A stretch of 41,345 nt of DNA from an uncultured Lachnospiraceae bacterium (lineage in GTDB: Bacteria > Bacillota > Clostridia > Lachnospirales > Lachnospiraceae), in the NCBI GenBank assembly GCA_947628705.1, contig CANRAZ010000016.1:1-41345 (forward strand), in the 5' to 3' direction. The position numbers and the translations under genes were made by a program. Under the pieces are notes generated by a model. It worked only from the letters and a program-made list of their open reading frames with translations. It had not been told where the DNA came from and did not search any database. This document shows, piece after piece, positions 15,867 through 24,318 of this stretch (the first letter of the stretch is position 1; each line of letters starts with the position of its first letter).

Positions 15867-16538
15867 ATGTATCGGATACTTATTGTTGAAGACGACCTGA
15901 GTATTGCAGAAGCAATTAAGGAACAGGCAAAAGCGTGGGATTTGGAGTCGCATATTGTGGAGAATTTCAGAAACGTTCTCACGGATTTTGCAGAGTATCA
16001 GCCGCACATAGTTTTGCTTGACATTGGGCTTCCTTTTTTTAACGGCTACTACTGGTGCAGCGAGCTAAGAAAAATTTCCAAGGTTCCCATCATATTTATT
16101 TCTTCAGCTTCCGATAACATGAATATTGTAATGGCTGTGAATATGGGAGCAGACGATTTTATTGCAAAGCCGTTCGACGGAGACGTTTTGATCGCAAAAA
16201 TACAGGCTCTCCTTCGCCGTGTCTACGATTTTGCGGCAAGCGTTCCTGTTATTGAACATAGAGGCGCATTTTTGAATACCGGAGACGACACTTTGATTTA
16301 TAACGGCTCGACGGTTCCTCTTTCAAAGAACGAATACCGCATTCTCCTCTGTCTTATGGAAAATAAGGGGAAAATCGTGAGCAGGGAAAAACTCATGGAA
16401 CGCCTTTGGAAGACGCAGGAGTTCGTAGACGAAAATACTCTTACGGTAAACGTAAGCCGGTTGCGTCAAAAGCTGGAGGCGGCGGGGCTTAAGGATTTTA
16501 TTGTAACCAAAATCGGCTTGGGTTATCTTATTGAGTAG
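15867..16538 (+). CDS. OmpR-family response regulator, BceR-like
   Basis: DNA-binding response regulator of 223 residues. The receiver domain (1-115) has the acidic pair at Asp9/Asp10, the phospho-acceptor Asp52 in LLDIGLP, Ser79-Ser80 as the switch and Lys101 in AKPF. The winged-helix domain (about 130-223) ends with VTKIGLGYLIE. LPFFNGYYWCxxLRxxSxxPIIFISS is typical of regulators paired with intramembrane-sensing kinases such as BceS, YxdK and GraS. The kinase follows 12 bases downstream, and a Bce-type permease follows that. The ATG follows AAGGAG. The likely target is the dyad at 17586-17599. Confidence 0.9.
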   Translation: MYRILIVEDDLSIAEAIKEQAKAWDLESHIVENFRNVLTDFAEYQPHIVLLDIGLPFFNGYYWCSELRKISKVPIIFISSASDNMNIVMAVNMGADDFIAKPFDGDVLIAKIQALLRRVYDFAASVPVIEHRGAFLNTGDDTLIYNGSTVPLSKNEYRILLCLMENKGKIVSREKLMERLWKTQEFVDENTLTVNVSRLRQKLEAAGLKDFIVTKIGLGYLIE

Positions 16539-16550
16539 GAGAATGGGTTT

Positions 16551-17540
16551 ATGAAAATTATTCCGGCTTATATAAAGCAGCATAAGAAAGGAATTGCCGC
16601 TTTTTTTCTGTTTTGCGTGATTTTTGCTGTCAGTTTCATTTTATACAGACTTCCGGCAGAGGCTGTGGCATATCCGGCTCTTTTATGCTGTTTGTTGGGA
16701 TTTTTGTTTTTGGCGCACGATTTCTGTACTGTAAAGCACAGACATGAGGTGCTGTGCGAAATGCAGAAGCTTACTTCTCAGATGATTTCCGATATGCCGG
16801 AGACGGCGGGGATTGAAACGGAGGATTATAAGGCGCTCGTCCGCAATCTGCAAAATGAGGTGGCGGATGTTATCGGTTCGTCGTCTGCCAGATACCAGAA
16901 TCTTATTGAGTACTATACCGTGTGGGTCCATCAGATAAAAACCCCAATAACCTCAATGCGTCTGTCACTGGAGAAGGAGGACAGCGTGCTTTTCAGAAAG
17001 CTGTCATCGGATTTGTTTCAGATTGAACAGTATGTGGATATGGTAATGGCTTTTCTGAGGCTGGATTCCGATGACAGCGACTATGTATTTAAAGAGCATG
17101 ACATTGATGAAATAATCAGGCAGTCGGTAACAAGGTTTGCGCCGGAGTTTATTGCGAGAAAAATTTCATTGGAATACAGTCCCGTAAACATAAAAGCGGT
17201 TACTGACGACAAATGGTTTTCCTTCGTGCTTGAACAGCTGCTGTCTAACGCGCTTAAATACACCCGTGAGGGAAGCATAAAAATATATTCAAAGGGAGCA
17301 AGGACGCTGTGCATCGAGGACAGCGGCATCGGGATAGCCGCAGATGATCTGCCGCGTGTTTTTGAAAAAGGCTACACGGGCTACAACGGGCGGCAGGATA
17401 AGCGCGCAAGCGGAATCGGGCTGTATCTGTGCAAACGTATTTGTGACAGACTTGGAGCAAAGATCAGTATCAGCTCTGAGGTTGACCGTGGAACGGTTGT
17501 AAGTATCGGTTTGGAGCAGTACGAGATTGGAAAAGAGTAA
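16551..17540 (+). CDS. Intramembrane-sensing histidine kinase, BceS-like
   Basis: Sensor kinase of 329 residues. Two transmembrane helices (about 14-32 and 38-57) are joined by only a few residues, so there is no sensory ectodomain; this is the hallmark of BceS/GraS kinases, which read the activity of their partner transporter. There is no HAMP domain. The phospho-acceptor is His127 in VWVHQIKTPI. The ATPase domain has the N box EQLLSNALKY, G1 IEDSGIGIAADDL, F box VFEKGYTG and G2 ASGIGLYLCK. The ATG follows GGAGAATGGG. The gene is followed by a 153-base gap with operator-like dyads, then the permease. Confidence 0.9.
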   Translation: MKIIPAYIKQHKKGIAAFFLFCVIFAVSFILYRLPAEAVAYPALLCCLLGFLFLAHDFCTVKHRHEVLCEMQKLTSQMISDMPETAGIETEDYKALVRNLQNEVADVIGSSSARYQNLIEYYTVWVHQIKTPITSMRLSLEKEDSVLFRKLSSDLFQIEQYVDMVMAFLRLDSDDSDYVFKEHDIDEIIRQSVTRFAPEFIARKISLEYSPVNIKAVTDDKWFSFVLEQLLSNALKYTREGSIKIYSKGARTLCIEDSGIGIAADDLPRVFEKGYTGYNGRQDKRASGIGLYLCKRICDRLGAKISISSEVDRGTVVSIGLEQYEIGKE

Positions 17541-17585
17541 AAGAGAAGGATTGATATCGGAAAAAATTAAAAAGGCAGAGCAATC

Positions 17586-17599
17586 TTACAAAACTGTAA
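17586..17599. promoter_or_regulatory. BceR-type operator candidate
   Basis: TTACA-AAAC-TGTAA, a perfect 5+5 inverted repeat with a 4-base spacer. It has the form reported for operators of BceR-like regulators (TNACA-N4-TGTAA), and lies 55 bases upstream of the -10 box of the permease gene. Confidence 0.6.
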
Positions 17600-17611
17600 G
17601 GCTGCATATGG

Positions 17612-17643
17612 GAAATGTAAGCTGATAAAATGGCGTACATTTC
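17612..17643. promoter_or_regulatory. Second dyad upstream of the permease gene
   Basis: GAAATGTA (17612-17619) and TACATTTC (17636-17643) form a perfect 8-bp inverted repeat across 16 bases. Its half-sites contain TGTA/TACA, as in the first dyad, so it could be a secondary regulator site covering the -35 region. Confidence 0.4.
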
Positions 17644-17650
17644 TTTTTTT

Positions 17651-17659
17651 TGCTAGAAT
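17651..17659 (+). promoter_or_regulatory. Extended -10 box of the permease gene
   Basis: TGC-TAGAAT (17651-17659), an extended -10 element with no recognisable -35 box, as expected for an activator-dependent promoter. It lies 35 bases before the start codon. Confidence 0.45.
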
Positions 17660-17693
17660 AGCGGCAGAAGTCACAGCGGAGGGAAATGCTGAT

Positions 17694-19739
17694 ATGAAAA
17701 CAGGATTTTATGCAAGGCTTGCGGCGGACAGCATGCGGAAAAACAGGCGGATGTTTATTCCGTTTATCCTTACCTGTATAGGAATGGTAATGATGTTTTA
17801 TATCATCATGTTTTTGGCGGTAAGCGACGCATTGAAAAATGTAACGGGTGAGGCGACTCTTCGTCAGGTCTTTGCGATGGGAAGCATTGTTATTTCGATT
17901 TTTTCGGCAATATTCCTGTTCTATACGAACTCTTTCCTTATGAAACGCAGAAAGAGGGAGTTCGGACTGTATAATGTTCTCGGAATGAGTAAAATAAACA
18001 TAAGCAGGATCGTGTTTTGGGAAATGCTTATCACTGCAATAATATCCGTATGCTTCGGGCTTTTGGCAGGAATGGCTTTTTCTAAGCTTGCAGAATTGGG
18101 ACTGGTAAATCTGATAAGAGGCGAGGTGACATATGATTTGTCAGTTTCCGTTGTCGCAGTAAAGCGGAGCGTACAGGTTTTTGCGATGATTTTCCTGCTG
18201 CTCTTTTTAAATACGGTACGGCAGATAAGGTCTTCACAAGCCGTTTTATTAATGAAGAGCGATAATGCAGGCGAAAAGCCTCCTAAGGGCAATGGGTTCA
18301 TTGCGTTAACAGGAGCAGCCGTTTTGGCGGCCGCATATTATATCGCAATTAAGATCAAGGATCCGATGGCGGCTTTTGTCACATTTTTTGCGGCTGTGAT
18401 AATGGTTATTATAGGGACTTATCTGCTGATGATTTCGGGCTCGGTTATTATATGCCGAATCCTGCAGAAGAAAAAGAAGTACTATTACAAACCTGAACAT
18501 TTTGTTTCGGTTTCCTCAATGCTCTACCGTATGAAGCGTAATGGAGCCGGTCTCGCTTCCATATGTATCCTGTCGACTATGGTGCTTGTGATGACGGCTT
18601 CAACCTCCAGCTTATATCTCGGTGAGGAGGACGCTGTTGAAAGACGCTATCCCAGAGATATTAACATGGAGTTCAGGATGAATGATTTATCCGGTTTGTC
18701 TGAAGAAAATATCAAAAAACTGAACCTTTCGGTTTTTGAAAAGGTAAATGCGTACAGCATAACTGCGGAAAATGCGTATTCATACCGCTGCGTGAGTTTT
18801 TCGGGAACGCTTGTAGGTAATAATGCTGAAACTGAGCCGGAAATGATCAAGGCAAGCGACATGCTGACAAATATGAGGACGTTTTTCATTATTCCTCTCA
18901 GCGATTACAATGCAATGACGGGAGCTGACGAAGTCCTGAATAAGGGAGAAGCAATTTTGTACTCTTACCGCAATGCGTATAATGAGGACAAAATATCTTT
19001 TAACGGCTCAAGCGCCATAAGGATTAAAAAACGCTTGGATAGCTTTCTGGAAAACGGCGATAGCGTAGCCAATATGACGTCAAGCATATATCTCATTGTA
19101 CCGGAGCTGGAAGATGTTCTTAGCGGACTGGACGTTCTGGCCGACTACCACGGAGAAAGACTGATTCAGCTGCGGTGGATTTGCGGCTTTGACGCCGATA
19201 CGGATGCAGAGCAGCAGATCAGATTAAACAGCAGACTGGAGAGTACCTTCACGGACGGCAATCTAAAAGAAAATTTCGGCTATGACGTATGCTACATGGA
19301 AAGCAGGGAAAACGAAAGAGCGGATTTTTACAGTCTGTTCGGGAGCATTTTCTATATCGGCATCGTACTGAGCCTTGTATTTATCATTGCTGCCGTGCTG
19401 ATTATTTATTATAAGCAGGTTGCGGAGGGCTATGAGGACATAGGACGCTTTAGCATAATGCAAAATATCGGAATGACAAAAAAGGAAATAAGGAAAAGCA
19501 TAAATTCACAGCTTCTGATCGTATTTTTCCTGCCCCTTGCCTTGGCGGCAGTCCACCTCGCATTTGCCTTCCCTTTTATGCGAAAAATACTGCTGATGTT
19601 CAGTTTTGACAATATTGCCCTGTTCGCGCGGACGACAGCGGCAAGTCTGGGGATCTTTTCCGTGTTTTATGCGCTGGTGTACCGTTTCACGGCAAGCGCT
19701 TATTACGGGATAGTGAGCGGAATGAAGGAGAAAAGCTGA
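17694..19739 (+). CDS. BceB-type ABC permease (FtsX fold)
   Basis: Integral membrane protein of 681 residues with about ten transmembrane helices. These group as one at about 20-42, several between 55 and 265, one at about 288-308, a large extracytoplasmic domain (about 310-555), and three more at about 560-582, 612-640 and 645-670. This is the layout of BceB/VraE/YxdM permeases, which sense and remove lipid-II-binding peptide antibiotics and signal to their kinase. The start is ATG 17694 after GGAGGG. The partner ATPase (BceA), normally just upstream, is absent: only 153 bases separate the kinase from this gene. A 55-residue membrane protein overlaps its stop codon. The substrate is not evident. 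Confidence 0.88.
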   Translation: MKTGFYARLAADSMRKNRRMFIPFILTCIGMVMMFYIIMFLAVSDALKNVTGEATLRQVFAMGSIVISIFSAIFLFYTNSFLMKRRKREFGLYNVLGMSKINISRIVFWEMLITAIISVCFGLLAGMAFSKLAELGLVNLIRGEVTYDLSVSVVAVKRSVQVFAMIFLLLFLNTVRQIRSSQAVLLMKSDNAGEKPPKGNGFIALTGAAVLAAAYYIAIKIKDPMAAFVTFFAAVIMVIIGTYLLMISGSVIICRILQKKKKYYYKPEHFVSVSSMLYRMKRNGAGLASICILSTMVLVMTASTSSLYLGEEDAVERRYPRDINMEFRMNDLSGLSEENIKKLNLSVFEKVNAYSITAENAYSYRCVSFSGTLVGNNAETEPEMIKASDMLTNMRTFFIIPLSDYNAMTGADEVLNKGEAILYSYRNAYNEDKISFNGSSAIRIKKRLDSFLENGDSVANMTSSIYLIVPELEDVLSGLDVLADYHGERLIQLRWICGFDADTDAEQQIRLNSRLESTFTDGNLKENFGYDVCYMESRENERADFYSLFGSIFYIGIVLSLVFIIAAVLIIYYKQVAEGYEDIGRFSIMQNIGMTKKEIRKSINSQLLIVFFLPLALAAVHLAFAFPFMRKILLMFSFDNIALFARTTAASLGIFSVFYALVYRFTASAYYGIVSGMKEKS

Positions 19740-19906
19740 TGGGAAAAAGGGGACAGAAATTGAAAAAAATATTTTCCGGAGCCGTATTCTGGAGCGGAGC
19801 GGTTTTGATAGGCATCATTGCCGTTCCGGTCATGCTCCTTGCGGCTGCGGTCTGTTTAGTAGTAAAAACGGCTGATTTTCTGATGCGTAAGATTGACTCT
19901 GAATAG
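19739..19906 (+). CDS. 55-residue single-span membrane protein, coupled to the permease
   Basis: Short gene whose ATG overlaps the permease stop (TGATG), with AAGGAG about 10 bases upstream inside the permease gene. Product: a basic N-terminus (MGKRGQKLKK), a single hydrophobic helix at about 15-43 and a short charged tail ending KIDSE. The overlap, ribosome binding site and membrane helix argue for a real, translationally coupled gene. Staphylococcus aureus VraDE has a comparable small membrane partner, VraH, encoded just after the permease and needed for full peptide resistance. Position and size fit that role, but I see no sequence identity that would prove homology. Confidence 0.7.
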   Translation: MGKRGQKLKKIFSGAVFWSGAVLIGIIAVPVMLLAAAVCLVVKTADFLMRKIDSE

Positions 19907-19967
19907 AAGCAAATATAAGGAAAGCCGGCAGGCTTGTAAGCAGTCAAATATTAAGAATAAGTTAAGA

Positions 19968-19984
19968 AATACAGTTAATGTATT
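19968..19984. promoter_or_regulatory. Dyad upstream of the ABC operon promoter
   Basis: AATACA-GTTAA-TGTATT, a perfect 6-bp inverted repeat with a 5-base spacer, 18 bases before the -35 box at 20003. A possible operator; the regulator is unknown. Confidence 0.35.
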
Positions 19985-20002
19985 AAAATGAAGTTAATTT
20001 AA

Positions 20003-20031
20003 TTTACAAGTAATGTTTTTTTTGGTACAAT
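20003..20031 (+). promoter_or_regulatory. Promoter of the BcrA-type ABC operon
   Basis: -35 TTTACA (20003-20008), 17-base spacer with eight T in a row, -10 TACAAT (20026-20031); the start codon is 43 bases downstream. Confidence 0.75.
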
Positions 20032-20074
20032 CTTCATCGGTTTAATCAAATTAAAGAGAAAGAGAGGGCAGTTC

Positions 20075-20974
20075 ATGATTAAAGTAACTAATGCCAGTAA
20101 GCATTTCGGAAGCTTTACGGCGCTTAACAACATGAATGCGGAAATAGCCGAGGGAAGCATATACGGTCTTATCGGAAGCAACGGTGCGGGCAAATCCACT
20201 TTCCTGAGATTGATTACGGGTATTTACCAGGCGGAGGGCGGAAGCGTCGAAATTGACGGAGAACCTTTGTGGAACAACCCAAAGGCAAAAAAGAAATTCC
20301 TTTATGTGCCTGACGAACTGTTTTTCCTGCCGGGTTCAAACATGAACCGTATGGCAAAAATGTATAAAACCTATTATCCTGATTTTGACGATGAAAGATA
20401 TAAGATTCTTACCGAACGCTTTGGACTTGATCCTAAAGCAGGCATTTCCACATTCAGTAAGGGCATGAAAAGGCAGGCTGCGACAATTCTGGCTCTATCC
20501 TGCAAGCCGCAGTACCTTTTCTTTGACGAAACCTTTGACGGTCTTGATCCTGTAATGAGAAAGCTGGTCAAGGATGAAATCATGGAGGATGTCAAAGAAA
20601 GGAAAATTACAGTTGTAATTACAAGTCACTCCCTTCGCGAGCTTGAAGACGTGTGCGATCAGCTTACGCTTCTTCACAAGGGCGGCGTTATTTTTGAAAG
20701 CGATGTAATGAATCTTAAGACTGCGCTCTTTAAGGTTCAGGTAGCGTTTGGGGAAGACTTCGGTCAGGAAAAGTTTGAGGGAATTGAGATGCTCAGCTTT
20801 AAAAAGCAGGGACGGGTTGCAAGCTTTATCGTGCGCGGAGAAAGAGAAAGCGTCATTGAAAAGATAAATGCAATGAACCCGCTGCTTGTTGACGTGCTGC
20901 ATCTTTCCTTGGAAGAAGTTTTCGTGTATGAAATGGAAGCCTTGGGCTATGCCTTCAAGGATGTGCTTATGTAG
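20075..20974 (+). CDS. ABC transporter ATP-binding protein, BcrA/YtrB type
   Basis: ATPase of 299 residues. Walker A is GSNGAGKS (34-41); the signature region reads FSKGMKRQ instead of LSGGQ, as is normal in the BcrA/YtrB class; Walker B is YLFFDE followed by TFDGLD; the switch His is in TSHSLRELEDVCD. A C-terminal domain of about 80 residues follows, as in drug-efflux ATPases of this class. It should energise the permease encoded 11 bases downstream. YtrB-type operons usually start with a GntR-family repressor gene; none is present here, and the ATPase is first after the promoter. The ATG follows AGAGAGGGC, a weak ribosome binding site. Confidence 0.9.
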   Translation: MIKVTNASKHFGSFTALNNMNAEIAEGSIYGLIGSNGAGKSTFLRLITGIYQAEGGSVEIDGEPLWNNPKAKKKFLYVPDELFFLPGSNMNRMAKMYKTYYPDFDDERYKILTERFGLDPKAGISTFSKGMKRQAATILALSCKPQYLFFDETFDGLDPVMRKLVKDEIMEDVKERKITVVITSHSLRELEDVCDQLTLLHKGGVIFESDVMNLKTALFKVQVAFGEDFGQEKFEGIEMLSFKKQGRVASFIVRGERESVIEKINAMNPLLVDVLHLSLEEVFVYEMEALGYAFKDVLM

Positions 20975-20985
20975 GAGGTGACGGT

Positions 20986-23256
20986 ATGAAGTGGTTCAGT
21001 TTACGACTTTACAAAGAAGCATTAAAACAGTCAAGAGCGGTTGCAATAGGGCTGACGGTTGTTTCTGTGCTGATAAGCAGCATTGTGCCTGCGATTTACC
21101 TTGTTCAGGACAGGAAGCTTAACGAGTCCGTCAGCTTTCTGGGAGTTAACAGCCTTACGACCGGACTTGCGTATATTGCCATACTGTTCCCGGTAGTTCT
21201 TATTGTCAGGCTGTTTGGATTTCTGTTTAAGAGAAGCTCGTCAGATTTTTACCATGCGCTTCCTTATACCAGACAGAGCATTTATTTTTCAAATTTCCTT
21301 GCAGTCTTAACGTGGAGCATTGCAGGACTTGTCGTATCGATAGGACTGCCTTCGATTCTCTACGGAATAAACAGCCACAGGTATTTCAAGCCTTTTTTTA
21401 TACTGAATAATTTTGCCGTCGGTGCGGTCGTTACGCTTTTTGCTGCAGGAGCCATGCTTGTTGCGGTAAGCGTTATGGGAAGAATGATGCTTTCGATAGA
21501 GCTTGCGGCTTTTATAGTCTGCCTTCCGAGAGCGATATTACTTGTTTCTGCGGCGATAGTATCCGATTTGACAGGAGTAATCAATATAAATCATATTCCT
21601 GTTTTGTCCCCAAGATACAATCTGCCTTTCATACTTATATTCGGCGGAGTGTTTGACCCGATGGGAGTGCCGTACGCATATACCTCTGCGGCATGTATTC
21701 TTACATCGCTTGCGATTGCAGTTATTTATATTGCGCTGGGGTGCTTCCTGTTCTGCATACGCCGTTCCGAAACCGCTGAAACGGCTGCTCCGGACAGAAG
21801 GGTCCAGGCTGTAATAAGAACGGTATATTCATTGATTTTCTTCTTTCTGGCAGTAGGAATGGCGATGATAGAGGAAGACGGATTTTCTGTGGCAGTATTT
21901 ATCGTATTAGGACTTGCGGTTTATTTCCTTTATGAGCTTATTACGACCAGAAAGCTTAAAAATATGCTGAAAATCATACCCGGGCTGGGCATTATCGCCA
22001 TTATTTGCGTAGTCTATTTCTTCACTGTCAGATTCGCTGCGGATTCGGTACTCGGTTTCACGCCTGATGGGGAAGATATTGAAAGCGTGGAAATGGTTTC
22101 GTTAGAGGACGACTGGAGCTATTATTACGGCGAGCCGATGGATTACAATAATATGATGTGCAATAATATAAGGGTGAGTGACAGCGAAATAAATAAACTG
22201 GTTGCCGACGCCCTTATGAAAACCACAGAAAAAGTAAAACAGGGCGATTCGTCGTTTTATGAATATACGCCGTATGAGGTCAGAATAAATACAAAAGACG
22301 GCAAAAGCAAAATAAGGCAGATTCAGTTTGAAGACAGTGAGTACGCAAAATTCGATGAGCTTCTTATGAAACAGAAGGAGTATCACGATGCGACCTATGC
22401 CGTACCTGAAGATGCAATAGTTATTGAATTTACGGTAAAGGAATACAATGAAAACATTTGGAAGCAGTTCCTTTCAGAGTACAAAGCTCTTTCCGACAGT
22501 GAAAAGGACGCCGTGCTCAGCAGTCCGTACAGTTACTATGATACCTACTATTCCGATGACGGACCTGACGCAGATGTCGGAAAATTTATAAGTATCAATA
22601 TAAGCGGCTACTATAAGAGCCAGCTTTACCAGAAGGTCTATACAGTTCCTGCACGGCTTATGCCTAAAACGTTCGATTTGTATAATGAGTACCATTATAA
22701 AATGAACATAGATAAGCTGAACAGGGCAATCGATATTTTTAAGTCTCTGGGCGCAGGAGAAAACGATGTTGAAAGCGTAGGAATATCGATTGACGGAAGC
22801 ACGGACGAATATCAGCTCATGTGCGATCTGGATTTTTATGAATATATGTTTGAAGACGGATTGCAGTACCGGCTGTACAGCAGCTGTGGAAATGCTTATC
22901 AGACCCCGGAAGAAGATGAAAATATGACGGGCGAGACTGCTACTGACGGCGATGCTGCGCCGAATATCGGCGGAATAGCCTCAGACTCGGTTGCGGAGCC
23001 GGATGGTGAAGATGAGTACTATGATGCATATTATGAAAATGACCGCGCATTGAACAAGGAAGACGCAGATAAGCTTTTCGACATGATGATCGGAGTATTA
23101 GAAACCGATCACAAGGCCGAGAGCGGAAAACCGACTGCGGAAATCAATTTTAGCTATTACAATAACGATTACTATAACCACGGTTCGCTTGTTCTTAATA
23201 TTGATGAGGAGGCTTTTAATGAACTGGCAGCGCTTTTGGCAAAAGAATACCGTTAA
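20986..23256 (+). CDS. ABC-2 type permease with large extracytoplasmic C-terminal domain
   Basis: Membrane protein of 756 residues, partner of the ATPase upstream. The first part (1-345) has about eight hydrophobic helices, including a membrane-start block with FKRSSSDFYHALPYTRQSIY, typical of YtrC/YtrD-like permeases. The rest (about 350-756) is soluble, rich in Asp, Glu and Tyr, and probably outside the cell. Near 645-690 it has a low-complexity acidic stretch with several Asp/Glu-Tyr-Tyr clusters. Some Bacillota permeases of this class carry such a domain (I believe DUF6449), but I cannot verify the match. The ATG follows AGGAGGTG. Substrate unknown; envelope-stress relief is a guess from the neighbouring Bce-like block. 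Confidence 0.75.
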   Translation: MKWFSLRLYKEALKQSRAVAIGLTVVSVLISSIVPAIYLVQDRKLNESVSFLGVNSLTTGLAYIAILFPVVLIVRLFGFLFKRSSSDFYHALPYTRQSIYFSNFLAVLTWSIAGLVVSIGLPSILYGINSHRYFKPFFILNNFAVGAVVTLFAAGAMLVAVSVMGRMMLSIELAAFIVCLPRAILLVSAAIVSDLTGVININHIPVLSPRYNLPFILIFGGVFDPMGVPYAYTSAACILTSLAIAVIYIALGCFLFCIRRSETAETAAPDRRVQAVIRTVYSLIFFFLAVGMAMIEEDGFSVAVFIVLGLAVYFLYELITTRKLKNMLKIIPGLGIIAIICVVYFFTVRFAADSVLGFTPDGEDIESVEMVSLEDDWSYYYGEPMDYNNMMCNNIRVSDSEINKLVADALMKTTEKVKQGDSSFYEYTPYEVRINTKDGKSKIRQIQFEDSEYAKFDELLMKQKEYHDATYAVPEDAIVIEFTVKEYNENIWKQFLSEYKALSDSEKDAVLSSPYSYYDTYYSDDGPDADVGKFISINISGYYKSQLYQKVYTVPARLMPKTFDLYNEYHYKMNIDKLNRAIDIFKSLGAGENDVESVGISIDGSTDEYQLMCDLDFYEYMFEDGLQYRLYSSCGNAYQTPEEDENMTGETATDGDAAPNIGGIASDSVAEPDGEDEYYDAYYENDRALNKEDADKLFDMMIGVLETDHKAESGKPTAEINFSYYNNDYYNHGSLVLNIDEEAFNELAALLAKEYR

Positions 23257-23292
23257 AGCAAAAGTCAGCGACGTTGTAAAAGAATATAAAGT

Positions 23293-23742
23293 ATGAAATT
23301 TCTTGTTCAAAAGGTATTGGAAGCAGATGTGAGGATTGACGGCAGGGTGAACGGCAGGATTGGAAAAGGCTATGTCGTGTTTGCAGGAATTGCCGAAGAA
23401 GACACCAAAGAAACCGCTGATAAAATGCTTAAAAAGCTTGTTAATCTCAGGATCTTTGAAGATGAAAACGGCAAGACGAACCTTGATCTGGCTTCGGTAA
23501 AGGGGGAAATCCTTTTTATATCCCAGTTTACGCTTTATGCCGACTGCAAAAAAGGCAACAGGCCTTCGTTTGTCAATGCAGGAAAACCGGATATGGCTGA
23601 GCCTCTCTATGAATACATGCTTGAGACGTTAAAAAGAGAAGTGCCGGTTGTGGAGCACGGAGAATTCGGAGCCGATATGAAGGTCTCGCTGATAAATGAC
23701 GGACCGTTTACGGTGATGCTTGATTCGGCGGAGATATTTTGA
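23293..23742 (+). CDS. dtd: D-aminoacyl-tRNA deacylase
   Basis: Removes D-amino acids (and glycine from tRNA-Ala) mistakenly attached to tRNA. It has 149 residues, the standard length. Family blocks are the N-terminus [16 protein letters not shown], the SQFTL motif in [21 protein letters not shown], and the C-terminal [11 protein letters not shown], equivalent to NxGPVT. The start is ATG 23293; there is no good Shine-Dalgarno, only A/G-rich bases. It lies 36 bases after the permease and before a terminator at 23848-23895. Confidence 0.95.
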   Translation: MKFLVQKVLEADVRIDGRVNGRIGKGYVVFAGIAEEDTKETADKMLKKLVNLRIFEDENGKTNLDLASVKGEILFISQFTLYADCKKGNRPSFVNAGKPDMAEPLYEYMLETLKREVPVVEHGEFGADMKVSLINDGPFTVMLDSAEIF

Positions 23743-23847
23743 TAAGGTTTTAGTCCCTTGACGGAGCTGCTTGAGGTGTTTGAAAGAGGACGGTACAAAG
23801 CGTATAAACCTGCCAAAAAGTAAAATTAAAAAGTAAAAGCAATAAAA

Positions 23848-23895
23848 AGCACCCCGGGATTAAGGAAACTATCTGATTCCGGGATGCTTTTTTTC
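23848..23895 (+). terminator. Terminator after dtd
   Basis: AGCACCCCGGGAT (23848-23860) pairs with ATTCCGGGATGCT (23876-23888), with one C-A mismatch and one wobble, then seven T. It lies about 105 bases after the dtd stop. Confidence 0.8.
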
Positions 23896-24244
23896 GTTTT
23901 GTTAGAGAAAAGCATTTGGGGGTTTGCTTTAGGCGGTACAACGGACAAAGAAGACAGGCGTGACAAAACATTTTAAATTGACAAATCGGACAATCACATT
24001 TTTAAAACAAAAAGGTTTTTGTTCATCATCTATAAAAATGTCCGCTGAAATTTGTATGTTTTGCTTCAATTAACCTTAGCACAAGGATTGTGTGTAAATT
24101 TTTTTCTCCTATTTTGTCAATGGAAAATAACAGCCGGCAGGAATAAAATTGAATCGTCAGCTTAAGTCAGACATGCGGAATCAATAGTTCTCACGGGCTT
24201 CCTGATTGTGTAACCGGTTGCCTTGCGTGTGTCACATGACTTTG

Positions 24245-24318
24245 CAGGTAAGGTCTCCTGATATTTCTGAACCATGTCCGCACTATGAGGAAACACAGGA
24301 GACCTCTTGCCTGAATGA
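24245..24318. ncRNA. Long imperfect hairpin, possible structured RNA
   Basis: CAGGTAAGGTCTCCTG (24245-24260) faces CAGGAGACCTCTTGCCTG (about 24296-24313), giving about 9 contiguous pairs plus 6 or 7 more across a 2-base bulge. Nested pairs in the loop (TTTC/GAAA, CAT/ATG) suggest a rod. No T-run follows on either strand, so it is not a plain terminator. I cannot tell the transcribed strand and found no family signature, including 6S, T-box and c-di-GMP riboswitches. Confidence 0.3.

Noticed and set aside
20075-20974. This ATPase as the missing BceA of the upstream permease
   Set aside because: It is of the BcrA/YtrB class, has its own promoter and its own ABC-2 permease 11 bases downstream.
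23761-23823. Short + strand peptide of about 20 residues starting with TTG after dtd
   Set aside because: No ribosome binding site and too short to judge; could be a decayed gene end.
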